Origin: Flavobacterium sp. 9
GTDB taxonomy: Bacteria > Bacteroidota > Bacteroidia > Flavobacteriales > Flavobacteriaceae
Assembly (NCBI RefSeq): GCF_002754195.1
Contig: NZ_PEEU01000001.1
Location: 4,402,001-4,466,000 of the forward strand
Length of the DNA stretch: 64,000 nt
Direction of reading: 5' to 3'
Under the pieces are notes generated by a model, which ran no database searches, was not told where the DNA came from, and saw only the letters and a program-made list of their open reading frames with translations. This document shows, piece by piece, positions 8,018 through 15,239 of this stretch (within the stretch, counting starts at the first letter, position 1; every line of letters starts with the position of its first letter). The position numbers and the translations under genes were made by a program.

Positions 8018-10813
8018 CTAAAATTCAAATTCTCCAATGAGAATTTTACTGTCACTTTCACGTTTGTTTTCTTTCTGACTTTGGAAAACTGCAATTTTTC
8101 GCTCTTGTCTTCCATCAGAATAATACAAGTATACTTCTGCCATTACTGTTGTTGGGCCGGAAAGAATATTCTGTCTCTCGCCAAAGAAATTAGTTTTAAT
8201 TTTATATTTCCCTTTGATTGCTTTTTTCAGTAAAAACTGTTCAGGACCAAAACCCTGAGTGAAATCGTTGCTTAATCTTCCTCCAATTTCTGTAGATCGG
8301 TGTGAGTAGGAGCAGTCTTCTCCTCTTGGATCAGTAACCCAAAGATCAATATCTGTATTGTCTTTATTCCAATTAATAACAATGCGGATGTCTACTGGCA
8401 GATTTGCTTTTAGACGATCATCTACTTTGCTTGCATCAACATTTTTGTTTTGGCTCAAAATATTATTGATTTCCATAATCAAAATCTCTTCAATACCGTT
8501 ATCTCTAACCGAAATTTCATCGGTATATTCCTGATAAAGCATAGATTTATAGACATTAAGAGCTTCTTGAGGTTTTTTATTGTCAACCAAAGCAAGTGCA
8601 TAATCTCTATGGCTTTGAGCATCGAATGGTCTCCATTCTAGAATCTTTTGAGTAATCCACAATTCTTTTTCATAATTACCTCTCTGTTTCAATAGATAAG
8701 ATATCGTTTTGTATAATTCTTCATTTTCCAAATCAAGCTCAGCTAATGTGCTTAAAACCTTTAGAGAAAGTACTTTATCACCTTTTTTGAAAAGTAATTT
8801 AGAAACATCAAAATAATAGGTTACTTGTTTTTCATATTTAGGACGATTTTCAAGATATTTTTGGTAAATCAATTCCGGTGACTGTAAAGTCTGAAAATCT
8901 TTCATATACTCTTGATTACTCTCTACATCTACCAACGTTATTTTACCTGTTGATTTTGCTTTATCAGCTGTAGAGTAGCTTTCTTCTGCATTTGAAGCAC
9001 TTGAAACTGGTGATGATTCACTTTTCAATTGCTTGGATATTGTTGGATACTGTTTTTTTTCTGAAGGCTTGAATTCGCTATTCCACCATGTTGTCAGTTC
9101 ACGTGTTTTATCAAAAGCTTTAGATAGAAGAGTTTTTCTTTGCTCTAAAATTTGTCTTTTATTTTGCGAAACAATTTTGTTGTATTCTGGTAATAATTCC
9201 TGCGGAGGAGTAATCCCAAAACGTACATAATCATTAACATCATCCAATACTATAAGGCTGGTGTTTTTACTTACCACTCCAAACTGTTCACTCAGATTTC
9301 TGATTTCATCGCTATTTTGGGTTGAATTAAGTTCAAGATCATTAATTTTTCGTTGTGCCCAAAATTGTGCAATTGGCCAATTGTCTACTTTTACTGCGTT
9401 AGTAAAATCTACTGGAACTTCAAATTTCTTATTCCCTACAGAAAAAACAGCAGTAAGTTTGCCCAAATTTGGAGATGAAATTCCAAATATATTTACAGGT
9501 TCATTTACGGCAGTTCCAATATTAGGAAACAACTCCTGAATCGTATTACTTTCTTTAAAACCTAAAAACATAATAGGAAGTCTATTCAAAGTTTTTAGAG
9601 CAGATTGAGTGTCTAATTCGTTAAGATTGATGAAATTTCCTCCTGATTGTAAAGCCAAAAGCTTAAGCATATTAAAATCTGAAGTTGGCGTGCTTGTTAT
9701 ACTATTGAGCGGTTTTTTGAATTTTAAAGTTAAATCACCAAAATTTGAAATTCCGTCAGAAAATAAAAGATATTCGTCTATTTGCGGAATTTCTTTTAAA
9801 GCACTAAAATCAGTTCCTCCATCATATTTCAGATTAAGAATTCTGTCTTTTAATGCACTCCAGTTTCCTCCGGATATAGTAAATTCTTCTGTTTTTTCGA
9901 GAGTATTATTTAAAAGAACAAAAGACACTCCGATATTCTTATTCTCTAAAAAATAAGCATTAAGAAAGTCAAGCTCTTTTTGATGATCTCTTTTTGATCC
10001 GCTGAATGAGTTGTCCCAAATAATAGCAATTTTTTGAGATTTTGCTTTTTCTTTTACGGGAAAATTCATCGAAACACTTGCAGCAAAATAAGACTTATCG
10101 TCAGAAGCTTTTTGAATAAGTACGCTTGAAGATTCGCTTACTTTTGGAATACTTATTTTAAGACTTTCATTAGGCCTAAAATTCGCTTTATTTATTTCAG
10201 CAATCCATTGATTTCCTTGTTTCTGAAAAGCAAAACTTCCGTCTGGATTTTCCGTTATTTTAGGAGTTGTCAGACTTTCATTAACCAAAACTTTAAGATT
10301 AAATTTTGGAATATTAACTGCATTAGCAAAACTTAAAAAATACAGATAATCCGTTGCCGAATTTTTTAATTCCTGATTGTATGTAATCCTAATAGACCTG
10401 ATGCCTCTGGCCGTAATTGGATAAATCCTGGTTTTAAAATTATTTCCGGCTACTTTTTCAATAATACCCGGATCTATATTTCTTTTTTCAATGCTTTCAA
10501 ATACTTCTTTAGCTCGTTCTTTTGGAACTGGAACGGCCTCTCTTAAGCTTCCGTTGATATCTAAAGCATAACCGCTTATAGTTACTCCTTCCGGTAAAGG
10601 AAGTGTAAAATTTCCTTCTAAAATTCTGTCACCAGGATTGTCAAATATATAAGTTGCTGTAGTTGATGCAAGATTTCCTAAAATTTTGGTTTCAATTTTT
10701 ACTTCCTGCAGTATTACTGAATTTTTTTTCTGATTTTCGACATCCAGAGTTGGAATCTGTGAAAAAACGGCACTAAAGAATAATAGTGCACAGATATTAA
10801 AAATTTTATTCAT
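8018..10813 (-). CDS. Secreted VIT / VWA / TPR / DUF2135 protein
   Basis: The 931-residue exported protein has a signal peptide at residues 1-19 (ends in FSAVFSQ). A vault/inter-alpha-trypsin (VIT) domain follows at about 25-150. A von Willebrand A-like region spans about 250-410, with IAIIWDNSFSG and YLLFSDGISNFGD where MIDAS-type residues would lie. A coiled, charged linker precedes a helical TPR-like stretch (about 660-790) and a C-terminal DUF2135 beta-domain (about 815-925, NTDIDLWVTDPRGEDC). VIT/VWA proteins usually mediate protein-protein contacts at the cell surface; the partner here is unknown. An IS982-type element begins directly in front of the ATG, so the original upstream region has been displaced. 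The start is supported by the signal peptide. Confidence 0.85.
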   Translation of the reverse strand: MNKIFNICALLFFSAVFSQIPTLDVENQKKNSVILQEVKIETKILGNLASTTATYIFDNPGDRILEGNFTLPLPEGVTISGYALDINGSLREAVPVPKERAKEVFESIEKRNIDPGIIEKVAGNNFKTRIYPITARGIRSIRITYNQELKNSATDYLYFLSFANAVNIPKFNLKVLVNESLTTPKITENPDGSFAFQKQGNQWIAEINKANFRPNESLKISIPKVSESSSVLIQKASDDKSYFAASVSMNFPVKEKAKSQKIAIIWDNSFSGSKRDHQKELDFLNAYFLENKNIGVSFVLLNNTLEKTEEFTISGGNWSALKDRILNLKYDGGTDFSALKEIPQIDEYLLFSDGISNFGDLTLKFKKPLNSITSTPTSDFNMLKLLALQSGGNFINLNELDTQSALKTLNRLPIMFLGFKESNTIQELFPNIGTAVNEPVNIFGISSPNLGKLTAVFSVGNKKFEVPVDFTNAVKVDNWPIAQFWAQRKINDLELNSTQNSDEIRNLSEQFGVVSKNTSLIVLDDVNDYVRFGITPPQELLPEYNKIVSQNKRQILEQRKTLLSKAFDKTRELTTWWNSEFKPSEKKQYPTISKQLKSESSPVSSASNAEESYSTADKAKSTGKITLVDVESNQEYMKDFQTLQSPELIYQKYLENRPKYEKQVTYYFDVSKLLFKKGDKVLSLKVLSTLAELDLENEELYKTISYLLKQRGNYEKELWITQKILEWRPFDAQSHRDYALALVDNKKPQEALNVYKSMLYQEYTDEISVRDNGIEEILIMEINNILSQNKNVDASKVDDRLKANLPVDIRIVINWNKDNTDIDLWVTDPRGEDCSYSHRSTEIGGRLSNDFTQGFGPEQFLLKKAIKGKYKIKTNFFGERQNILSGPTTVMAEVYLYYSDGRQERKIAVFQSQKENKRESDSKILIGEFEF

Positions 10814-10821
10814 AATTAATT
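10814..10821. repeat. Left copy of the 8-bp IS target duplication (AATTAATT)
   Basis: AATTAATT lies immediately outside the IS inverted repeat and again at 11740-11747. Because the octamer is palindromic, it could also be read as part of a 21-bp inverted repeat (10814-10834 with 11727-11747). Confidence 0.6.
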
Positions 10822-11739
10822 CAAGTTGCTAGTTGATTGCTTTATTTAATTGGAGTCCAAATACAAACAATGTCAGTTTTATCAAAAAAACCTTCTAATG
10901 TTACTGCATGTATAGTTCTTGGAAACATTTTTTTTATATCGCTTATTGTTGTTTCTACTCTTTTTCTCATTTTTAACTTTTCATTTTTTTGCTCTATTGT
11001 ATCTGTTCGTTTAGCATTTGACTTTCCTTGAATTTTTAATAAAACACATTTTTTCATTAGGGCAAAATCTTCTAAACCGTAATCAGTATAAGCACTATCT
11101 CCATAAATCGATGCTTCAGCAGGCAGCTTATCCATCATTTTTCCTAAAGCTTTTATGTCAGCTGTTTTACCTGGCGTGAAATGAAACGCTATCGGTATTC
11201 CATTTTTAGTTGTCAATAACTGAACTTTTACCCCATAAAAATAGTTTCTCATACTTGCTGTATAACCTCTGTACTTTTTGCCTTTAAGAATCTTAGAGTT
11301 TGTAATCCTCATGTTTTTACAAACTGCTACGGGAAATGAATCTATAATGTATTACATCTCACAACAGAAATCTTTAAAATAGGAACTTATGATCTCAAAT
11401 AATTCATATAGAAGTCTGCCAACTTTATGTAAACGCCTGTTGAATCTGCTCTTATCAAGCATCTTTGGAATAAATCCATATTCTTTCATAAACTTAATGG
11501 CTGAGCAGTGATTGCCATAAAAGCTTGTTGAAGAAACAATTGCCGTCAGGATAATTTCGCTGTCACTTACATGTCTTCTTACATCTTCGGGATGATTAAT
11601 TCCTTGTAAAATATCATCTATTAAACAAAAAATTGATATAATTTTGTCTTTACAAAGCATGGGTAAGGTTTATTGGTTCGCAAAACAAATTTACTGAACC
11701 TGTGCTTTGTTTTTTTATTACCTCTAAACTAGCAACTTG
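10822..11739 (-). mobile_element. IS982-family insertion sequence, inactive remnant
   Basis: The element is about 918 bp and is bounded by the perfect inverted repeat CAAGTTGCTAGTT (10822-10834) and AACTAGCAACTTG (11727-11739). It is flanked by the octamer AATTAATT on both sides, consistent with a target duplication of the length IS982 elements make. It carries one transposase gene on the minus strand with two disabling lesions. It sits between the trypsin-like protease gene and the VIT gene, starting right at the VIT start codon. Confidence 0.85.
10829..11660 (-). pseudogene. IS982-family transposase, broken by an in-frame stop and a homopolymer frameshift
   Basis: The N-terminal part (11660 to 11352) begins MLCKDKIISIFCLIDDI and ends at TAA 11352-11354. 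The same frame continues directly with YIIDSFPVAVCKN and the rest of the DDE domain, so a single nonsense codon splits the gene. The DDE acids are visible: D in IIDSFPV, D in YGDSAYTDY, and E in RVETTISD. Near the 3' end a run of seven T on the coding strand (10883-10889) shifts the frame. Removing one T restores a typical family C-terminus (FLIKLTLFVFGLQLNKAIN) ending at 10829 inside the inverted repeat. Ancestral length is about 276 residues, normal for IS982. The element is not expected to move by itself. Confidence 0.88.
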
Positions 11740-11747
11740 AATTAATT
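11740..11747. repeat. Right copy of the 8-bp IS target duplication (AATTAATT)
   Basis: It is identical to 10814-10821 and directly abuts the right inverted repeat of the IS982-type element. Confidence 0.6.
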
Positions 11748-11829
11748 AATAAGTGTGATTTTTTATTTGATTTGAAATGTGAAAAACCGATTAGTTTTAA
11801 AAGTTTTTATTTTTTTGGACCTTTTCAAA

Positions 11830-12978
11830 TTAAAGAGCGTGAACATGCTTCGCTACTATTCCAAAATTTATACCCTGAACCTGATCGACTCCACTGAAAT
11901 TAATTGCAATCAATTGACCACATTCATTAAAAACCGGTGCGCCACTGGCGCCATGTGTAGAAGTTATGCTGTATTGAATTTTATTACCGTCTGATTCTTT
12001 ACTTATTTGACCATTATAAAGCTGCACTTTTATCCCTGAATTTGTCTGTGCCAAATCCATTCCTAACGGATATCCTACCATTATTGCTTTTTGGCCTGGA
12101 ACTAATGATTTATCATCGTCGATTGCATTATCAAGATCGATTACAGTTACAACGCTTGATGGAGTTTTATGATCGGCTAGCTGTAAAATACCTAAATCAA
12201 TATCAGCTTCTTCTGAAACTTTTTTAATCTCACAATTAAGCCATTCATTATCAGAATCATGAAGAGCTACTTGAACGTCTATGGTTTTTACGTATACCTC
12301 AATTTCATCTATAGAAACATATTCTTTTACCGGAATAGATGCTGCAATATCAGTTGATACCGTTGATGTATCTGCTGTTGTTTCATTAGAACTAACAAAT
12401 TCTTCACCCGCTGGTTCGCTGGTTTCTTCGCTTGATTCTTCATAATCTCCTTCTTCTCCTTCACCTTCGTCATACGACACTGATGCATGTGTCCAGTTGT
12501 TGTCGATAAAACTTTCATATTGATCTTCAGTAACATCTTTAGTAAGAATAGAACCAATCTTCATTCTTAGATTTCGTATCGTAGTATTTGTTTTATCGCT
12601 CTCTTCCTCTGATGAATTCCAAGGCTGTAAAACATGTTTGTTGGTTACCATGTCTCCGTTTGTATCTACGAAAAAGCCAGTTCCGAAAATTGTTACTTCT
12701 TTAGCGTCCTCAACAGAAAGTTGAAATTCTTTTCCATTAATTTTAGCAAAATAACCATATCTATGTTTTACAAGCACAACTGCGTCTTTGTAGGCATCAT
12801 AGATTTTGGTGTCTGTGCCTAAACAAATAGTCTTACTTTCAGTTTTGAAATATTTAAATCCCAAAAATGATGCAGCCGAGAGAACAATAATAGCAATGAA
12901 AGCAAATTTGTAGCGATTTCTTTTGTTGTCGTTTGTTGAAGTTAGGTCTCCGTTAGGTTCTATTTTTCTAATTTTCAT
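11830..12978 (-). CDS. Membrane-anchored trypsin-like (S1 family) serine protease
   Basis: The protein has 382 residues. The N-terminus is basic and cytoplasmic, followed by one transmembrane helix at about 24-42 (KFAFIAIIVLSAASFLGF), so the protease domain is probably periplasmic. The triad of the trypsin fold is visible: H115 in VTNKHVL, D261 in DIDLGIL and S345 in THGASGAPVF. A long acidic, Ser/Thr/Glu-rich insertion (about 164-212) separates His from Asp, so the domain is much longer than in DegP-type enzymes. There is no PDZ domain. The substrate is unknown. Upstream are a TACATTTG box and a strong hairpin; downstream, past the IS, is the VIT gene in the same orientation. Confidence 0.85.
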   Translation of the reverse strand: MKIRKIEPNGDLTSTNDNKRNRYKFAFIAIIVLSAASFLGFKYFKTESKTICLGTDTKIYDAYKDAVVLVKHRYGYFAKINGKEFQLSVEDAKEVTIFGTGFFVDTNGDMVTNKHVLQPWNSSEEESDKTNTTIRNLRMKIGSILTKDVTEDQYESFIDNNWTHASVSYDEGEGEEGDYEESSEETSEPAGEEFVSSNETTADTSTVSTDIAASIPVKEYVSIDEIEVYVKTIDVQVALHDSDNEWLNCEIKKVSEEADIDLGILQLADHKTPSSVVTVIDLDNAIDDDKSLVPGQKAIMVGYPLGMDLAQTNSGIKVQLYNGQISKESDGNKIQYSITSTHGASGAPVFNECGQLIAINFSGVDQVQGINFGIVAKHVHAL

Positions 12979-13022
12979 TTAAAGTATTGGTTGAAAAATG
13001 TTAGTTAAATGGGTTTTGGATA

Positions 13023-13059
13023 AAAAAAAAATAGACTTTATATAAAGTCTATTTTTTTT
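13023..13059 (-). terminator. Perfect A/T-flanked hairpin in the protease leader
   Basis: AATAGACTTT pairs with AAAGTCTATT around an ATAT loop, with long A and T runs on each side, which is the form of a Rho-independent terminator. On the minus strand it lies downstream of the TACATTTG box and 45 bp before the protease ATG, so it may act as an attenuator and not as a normal 3' terminator. Confidence 0.55.
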
Positions 13060-13067
13060 CAAATGTA
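13060..13067 (-). promoter_or_regulatory. Bacteroidetes-type -7 box upstream of the protease gene
   Basis: CAAATGTA on the plus strand reads TACATTTG on the minus strand, a perfect TAnnTTTG. Transcription would start around 13053, inside the left flank of the hairpin. No good -33 TTG is seen at the usual distance. Confidence 0.4.
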
Positions 13068-13286
13068 GTAATTTGTTTGCTAAAAAAAATGCGAAAATTG
13101 AACCAATTCTATATTCAATATTAACCCAATATTATTTTATTTGTTTGCACTATATCAGTAATTGTCAATATATTTTACTGTAAAATAACTTTTATGAATT
13201 AAGTCGTTGTATTTGAGTTATTTAGTTAAAGAGTCTGATTCTGGTCTTAATTTTTTCAATCAAGATAAGTATTTTTTAAAAATAAG

Positions 13287-13319
13287 AAACCCGACAGATT
13301 TTTAAAACCTGTCGGGTTT
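13287..13319 (-). terminator. Terminator of the ATPase/nuclease unit (ACCCGACAG-type palindrome)
   Basis: AAACCCGACAG (13287-13297) pairs perfectly with CTGTCGGGTTT (13309-13319). It starts 5 bp after the stop codon of the 13324-13818 gene and has nearly the same sequence as the hairpin at 7959-7991. Confidence 0.75.
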
Positions 13320-13323
13320 GAAA

Positions 13324-13818
13324 TTATTCGAAAGAAATATAGTTTCCTTCAATAAGATTTAATTTATATGAATCTTTGAATTCTTTTCTTTTTGTTGAAG
13401 CACTTGCTTTTACGATTCTTCTTCTACTCGGAAAGCAAACTACAGCATTCAAGCTGTAAGGTTTAAAATTTATTAATTTTGAATAATGTTTAAATGTATT
13501 TTCCAACTGCAAATATGCATCTTTTCTATGATTTGCTTGATTTCCTTTGGCAACTTTGACTTCAGTGAAGAACACTTCCTGATTATTACAAATAACATAA
13601 TCACATTGACCACCTTTTACTGTTTTCATAACGCAATTGTCATTCTGTATGAAATAGAAATCAGTATTTAATTTGTTTTCAATGTGTAAATGCCAAGATT
13701 CTTTTGATGATACAAGTAAAACGTTTTCAGCTTCAAAAACAAATGTATGTTTGTCAGAAATTGTTTTCAAACAGTTTGATTCGATTCCAGGAAATGCTTC
13801 TTTAAGATGTAAAATCAT
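13324..13818 (-). CDS. PD-(D/E)XK nuclease-like protein, partner of the AAA ATPase
   Basis: The 164-residue soluble protein is not assigned to a named family by me. It contains a pattern typical of PD-(D/E)XK nucleases: D73 in QCDYVICNN, a beta-strand, then E86-V-K88 in FFTEVKVAKG, followed by a helix with Q104 (AYLQLENT). The C-terminal third has a Cys/Arg-rich strand (VVCFPSRRR). Its ATG overlaps the TGA of the upstream ATPase gene by four bases (ATGA), so the two are translationally coupled. The nuclease assignment is inference from motif spacing. A terminator follows immediately, which closes the two-gene unit. Confidence 0.7.
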   Translation of the reverse strand: MILHLKEAFPGIESNCLKTISDKHTFVFEAENVLLVSSKESWHLHIENKLNTDFYFIQNDNCVMKTVKGGQCDYVICNNQEVFFTEVKVAKGNQANHRKDAYLQLENTFKHYSKLINFKPYSLNAVVCFPSRRRIVKASASTKRKEFKDSYKLNLIEGNYISFE

Positions 13819-15152
13819 AAATCAAGCAATTTATCAAATTCATTTGCAAAAGCATCAGAAACACCATCAATCATATTTTCCGAAATTTGTCCTAATTTAT
13901 CATTCATTATTTTCTTTGCTTTCCCGTTTTTCAATTCGTATGCAATGAAGTTTTTAGGATTTAGCCAAGACTCTTTCTTTATGATTTTGTTTACTTCTTT
14001 TGGATTTTTTTTGCCTTTATCATAAGCTAATAGTAAATTATTTAAAGAAGCTAAAATAAAAGGACTATGAGTAGTGAGAATTAAATTTTTCCTATCAAAC
14101 AAACAATTTTTAACCAAATATTTAATTAATTCATGTTGAGCTTTTGGATATAAGTTTAATTCAGGTTCTTCAACTACAAAATTGAAATTATATTTTTCTT
14201 TCAATGATTTTGAATATTCTACTAAAAGTAAAATTGGAATTATCGATTGTAGTCCTGATGCAGATTCTAATAAATCCACTTTTTCTGTTTCGTTATGATA
14301 TATGTAAGAAGATTTTCCTTCTCTTTTGTATTTTATTTTTTTGTCAATTATATTTAATGGTAATTCTTTTATTGTTTGAATAGCTTTTTCATATTCTTGA
14401 CCACTATTTAATAAATACTTTGGAATTTGAATATTATTATTGATTAATCCTAAGACATTTGTAGAGATAATGTCTAAGATATTTCTTTCTGTGGGAATAT
14501 ATATCGAATCATATATGAATATATTTGAAAAAGAATTCACTAAAGCTTCGTAAAGTTGTAAATAATTCTCGAACTTTTTTTCTTTACATAATATATCTAA
14601 AATTTCATCTGTTAAATGTTCTTCAAAGAATTGTTCATTTTCGGGATTAAAATAATAGTTTATAAATTTAGTTTTCTGTTTTTTTTCTGGAAAAAGATTA
14701 AGAATTTTTGTTTCAAAATTAACATCATAAAATTGAGAGTGTTTAATACTTCCTTCTATTAAAAATTTGAAGTTTTCAATTGTCTTATCTTTAATTATAT
14801 CATGATCTTCATTTTTAATACCTTTAAAAAGCTCTATTATATTTGTGATAGTTTGTTTTTCAAATTTATTAGATGAAAACCTTAATGTAAAAGGGTAAAC
14901 ACTTTCACTATTCTTATATTGAATAAATGTGTTTTCATTTAAGTACGAATAAATATTGTATTTGCGTAATTCTGCTTCAAAAGTTGCTTCTGAAATCCTT
15001 CTAAAATCATCATCTTCAAATATAGAAATCAATTTTGCCAAAGTACTTTTTCCTGAAGCCTGAGCTCCAATAAAAGTAACCATTTCTCTAATTTCGATAT
15101 CAATATCTTTTAGAGGCCCGAAATTTTTAACAATAAGTTTTGCTCTTTCCAT
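13815..15152 (-). CDS. AAA family ATPase (AAA_15/OLD-like, SMC/ABC-type)
   Basis: The protein has 445 residues. Walker A is GAQASGKST at 29-37. An ABC-like signature, SASGLQS, lies at 297-303. Walker B is NFVVEEPE at 324-331 with two acidic residues, and the H-loop LTTHSPF is at 359-365. YIPTERN at 218-224 is a motif common in OLD/RecF-like defence ATPases. The middle region (about 60-210) is helical, Lys/Glu/Asn-rich and varied, where coiled or sensor parts lie in this class. There is no TOPRIM domain at the C-terminus, so it is not a full OLD nuclease. The effector is probably the overlapping small gene. The gene is AT-rich compared with lysS next door, consistent with an accessory origin. 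Confidence 0.8.
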   Translation of the reverse strand: MERAKLIVKNFGPLKDIDIEIREMVTFIGAQASGKSTLAKLISIFEDDDFRRISEATFEAELRKYNIYSYLNENTFIQYKNSESVYPFTLRFSSNKFEKQTITNIIELFKGIKNEDHDIIKDKTIENFKFLIEGSIKHSQFYDVNFETKILNLFPEKKQKTKFINYYFNPENEQFFEEHLTDEILDILCKEKKFENYLQLYEALVNSFSNIFIYDSIYIPTERNILDIISTNVLGLINNNIQIPKYLLNSGQEYEKAIQTIKELPLNIIDKKIKYKREGKSSYIYHNETEKVDLLESASGLQSIIPILLLVEYSKSLKEKYNFNFVVEEPELNLYPKAQHELIKYLVKNCLFDRKNLILTTHSPFILASLNNLLLAYDKGKKNPKEVNKIIKKESWLNPKNFIAYELKNGKAKKIMNDKLGQISENMIDGVSDAFANEFDKLLDL

Positions 15153-15184
15153 GTTTTCAAAATTAAGGAAAATATTTATATAAG

Positions 15185-15216
15185 AAAAAGGAGCTTCAAT
15201 AAAAGCTCCTTTTTAA
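15185..15216 (-). terminator. Terminator of lysS
   Basis: AAAAAGGAGCTT (15185-15196) pairs perfectly with AAGCTCCTTTTT (15203-15214) around a 6-nt loop, 25 bp after the lysS stop codon. A/T runs on both sides allow it to work in either direction. Confidence 0.8.
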
Positions 15217-15239
15217 GTTTAGTATTATTTCTAAGGAAT

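Larger units (their letters stand above)
12979..13323. other. 345-bp intergenic region with two strong hairpins
   Basis: This gap between the nuclease-like gene and the protease gene (both minus strand) holds the terminator of the former (13287-13319), an AT-rich stretch without a credible ORF, a minus-strand -7 box (13060-13067) and a perfect palindrome (13023-13059) just before the protease gene. Confidence 0.6.

Noticed and set aside
8018..10813. VIT/VWA protein as an XrtN-sorted protein
   Set aside because: The C-terminus lacks a membrane helix followed by basic residues, so it has no exosortase sorting signal.
12327..12557. 76-residue minus-strand ORF inside the protease gene
   Set aside because: It is the repetitive acidic insertion read in another frame, which gives an artificial Met/Gln/Lys-rich protein.
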